A stretch of DNA of 64,000 nt from Thermohalobaculum sp038534135 (GTDB taxonomy: Bacteria; Pseudomonadota; Alphaproteobacteria; Rhodobacterales; Rhodobacteraceae): assembly GCA_038534135.1 (NCBI GenBank), contig JBCAXJ010000002.1, positions 98,265 to 162,264 on the forward strand, given 5' to 3'. The translations under genes and the position numbers were made by a program. Within the stretch, counting starts at the first letter, position 1, and every line of letters begins with the position of its first letter. Below the pieces are notes generated by a model that saw only the letters and a program-made list of their open reading frames with translations, made no database searches and had not been told where the DNA came from. Of this stretch, positions 62,904-64,000 are shown one piece after another.

Positions 62904-64000
62904 ATGGGTCGGATCATGACGGCTTTCGCGGCAGAGATCTCGCGGCAGATCTGGGACATGAAGTATCGTCTGAAGGACGCCGACGGCGCGCCTGTAGATG
63001 CGGCTGTCGAAGATACCTGGCGGCGCATCGCCCGAGCGTTGGCTCAGGTCGAAGCAGACCCCGATCTGTGGGAGGCCCGCTTCTATGATGCGCTGGCCGG
63101 GTTCCGGTACCTGCCGGCAGGCCGGATCATCGCCGGTGCGGGCACCGGGCGCTCGGTCACGCTGTTCAATTGCTTCGTGATGGGGACCATCCCGGACAGC
63201 ATGGGCGGCATCTTCGAGATGTTGAAAGAGGCGGCCCTGACCATGCAGCAGGGTGGCGGCATCGGGTACGATTTTTCGACCATTCGGCCCCAGGGCGCCG
63301 CCGTTTCAGGCGTTGCGGCCGATGCCTCGGGCCCGCTCAGCTTCATGGACGTCTGGGACGCGATGTGCAGGACCATCATGTCCGCCGGATCGCGGCGCGG
63401 CGCCATGATGGCGACGATGCGCTGCGACCATCCCGATATCGAGGACTTCATCTCGGCCAAGCAAGACAGCGCGCGGTTGCGGATGTTCAATCTCTCGGTG
63501 CTCGCGACCGATGACTTCATGGCGGCGGTCAAGGCCGATGCGGACTGGCCCCTGGTCTTCGAAGGGCGGACATATCGTACCGTCCGTGCACGCGAGCTGT
63601 GGAACCGCATCATGCGCGCGACCTATGAGTACGCCGAACCGGGCGTGATCTTCATCGACCGCATCAACGCGCAGAACAATCTGCATTATGCCGAGACGAT
63701 CAGCGCGACCAATCCGTGCGGTGAGCAACCGTTGCCACCATATGGGGCCTGCCTGCTTGGCTCGATCAATTTGGCGTCCCTGGTCCGCGACCCGTTCCAG
63801 GGCGGGTCGATCGACGACGGGGAACTCGCCGAACTGGTCGGGACCGCCGTTCGGATGATGGACAACGTGGTCGACGCGTCGCGCTTCCCATTGGACGCTC
63901 AGGCTGCCGAAGCGCAAGCCAAGCGCCGGATCGGGCTGGGCGTGACCGGCCTCGCCGATGCGTTGCTGATGGCCGGTCTGCGGTATGGTTCCGATGAGGC
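62904..64000 (+). CDS. nrdJ: Adenosylcobalamin-dependent ribonucleotide reductase (3' end outside window)
   Basis: Class II ribonucleotide reductase, oxygen-independent and B12-dependent, converting ribonucleotides to deoxyribonucleotides. The open frame runs from 62904 or 62916 (two in-frame ATGs) to the window end without a stop, so about 365 residues are visible. NCFVMGTIPDSMGGIFEML, GGGIGYDFSTIRP and TNPCGEQPLPPYGACLLGS are class II signatures. It is divergent from yjbH with a 178-base gap. Confidence 0.93.
   Translation, partial: MGRIMTAFAAEISRQIWDMKYRLKDADGAPVDAAVEDTWRRIARALAQVEADPDLWEARFYDALAGFRYLPAGRIIAGAGTGRSVTLFNCFVMGTIPDSMGGIFEMLKEAALTMQQGGGIGYDFSTIRPQGAAVSGVAADASGPLSFMDVWDAMCRTIMSAGSRRGAMMATMRCDHPDIEDFISAKQDSARLRMFNLSVLATDDFMAAVKADADWPLVFEGRTYRTVRARELWNRIMRATYEYAEPGVIFIDRINAQNNLHYAETISATNPCGEQPLPPYGACLLGSINLASLVRDPFQGGSIDDGELAELVGTAVRMMDNVVDASRFPLDAQAAEAQAKRRIGLGVTGLADALLMAGLRYGSDE

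Noticed and set aside
1..64000. CRISPR arrays, tRNA or rRNA genes, prophage, integrase-bounded island
   Set aside because: No regularly spaced repeats, cloverleaf-like TTCGA context, ribosomal RNA sequence, phage structural gene or integrase was seen.

Overview
The window is high-GC, gene-dense DNA that I read as a chromosomal segment of an alphaproteobacterium, most likely a marine Rhodobacteraceae (Roseobacter-group) relative. The reasons are the gene complement and order: an invasion-associated-locus-B protein near rlmN, purD and xseA side by side, class II ribonucleotide reductase (nrdJ), YjbF/YjbH, glnE beside folB, and a CsoR/HupE metal module. This is inference from family knowledge; no rRNA, tRNA, CRISPR array or phage was seen.

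Layout. 1-4.9 kb is a C1/oxalate module: formyl-CoA:oxalate CoA-transferase (cut by the window edge), a small membrane protein, a VOC protein, a protein like the hydrolase domain of 10-formyl-THF dehydrogenase, and formate-THF ligase. 5.3-12 kb is an alcohol-oxidation module: a PQQ alcohol dehydrogenase of the ExaF/PedH type carrying the extra lanthanide-ligand Asp, then a DUF1868 gene, a LuxR-type response regulator, a FIST-domain sensor and a histidine kinase with a degenerate receiver. That set resembles the NosP-NahK-ErbR neighbourhood of exaA in Pseudomonas. 12-25.3 kb is more accessory: an esterase, a MarR regulator with an operator-like palindrome, a second kinase, an IS21 transposase remnant, AT-richer orphan genes, rimO, a cytochrome c behind an FNR-type box, and a CsoR/InrS-like metal-responsive module (His-rich protein, HupE/UreJ protein, membrane anchor protein) next to a frameshifted MFS remnant.

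25.4-44.5 kb is mostly housekeeping: GFA protein, asparaginase, ECF sigma factor, IalB-like protein, rlmN, a VOC gene, a small kinase, Thr/Ser dehydratase, EamA transporters, a siroheme synthase with a shortened methylase domain, a peptidoglycan-binding protein, purD, xseA and moeB. 44.5-54.6 kb is a long minus-strand block: an RND/MMPL transporter fused in frame to a LolA-like periplasmic protein, an outer-membrane barrel, a TetR regulator, pqqABCDE and an FAD monooxygenase. 54.8-64 kb holds folB, glnE, an MFS transporter, yjbF-yjbH and the 5' part of nrdJ.

How it fits together: pqqABCDE makes the cofactor for the periplasmic alcohol dehydrogenase 42 kb away, and the response regulator/FIST/kinase set is the likely control circuit for that enzyme. 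Formate from alcohol or oxalate oxidation can enter the folate pool through Fhs. The most unusual items are the RND-LolA fusion that keeps a complete internal translation start and signal peptide, the placement of that transporter set directly ahead of pqqABCDE, and a palindromic intergenic repeat that forms part of the C-terminus of a VOC gene.
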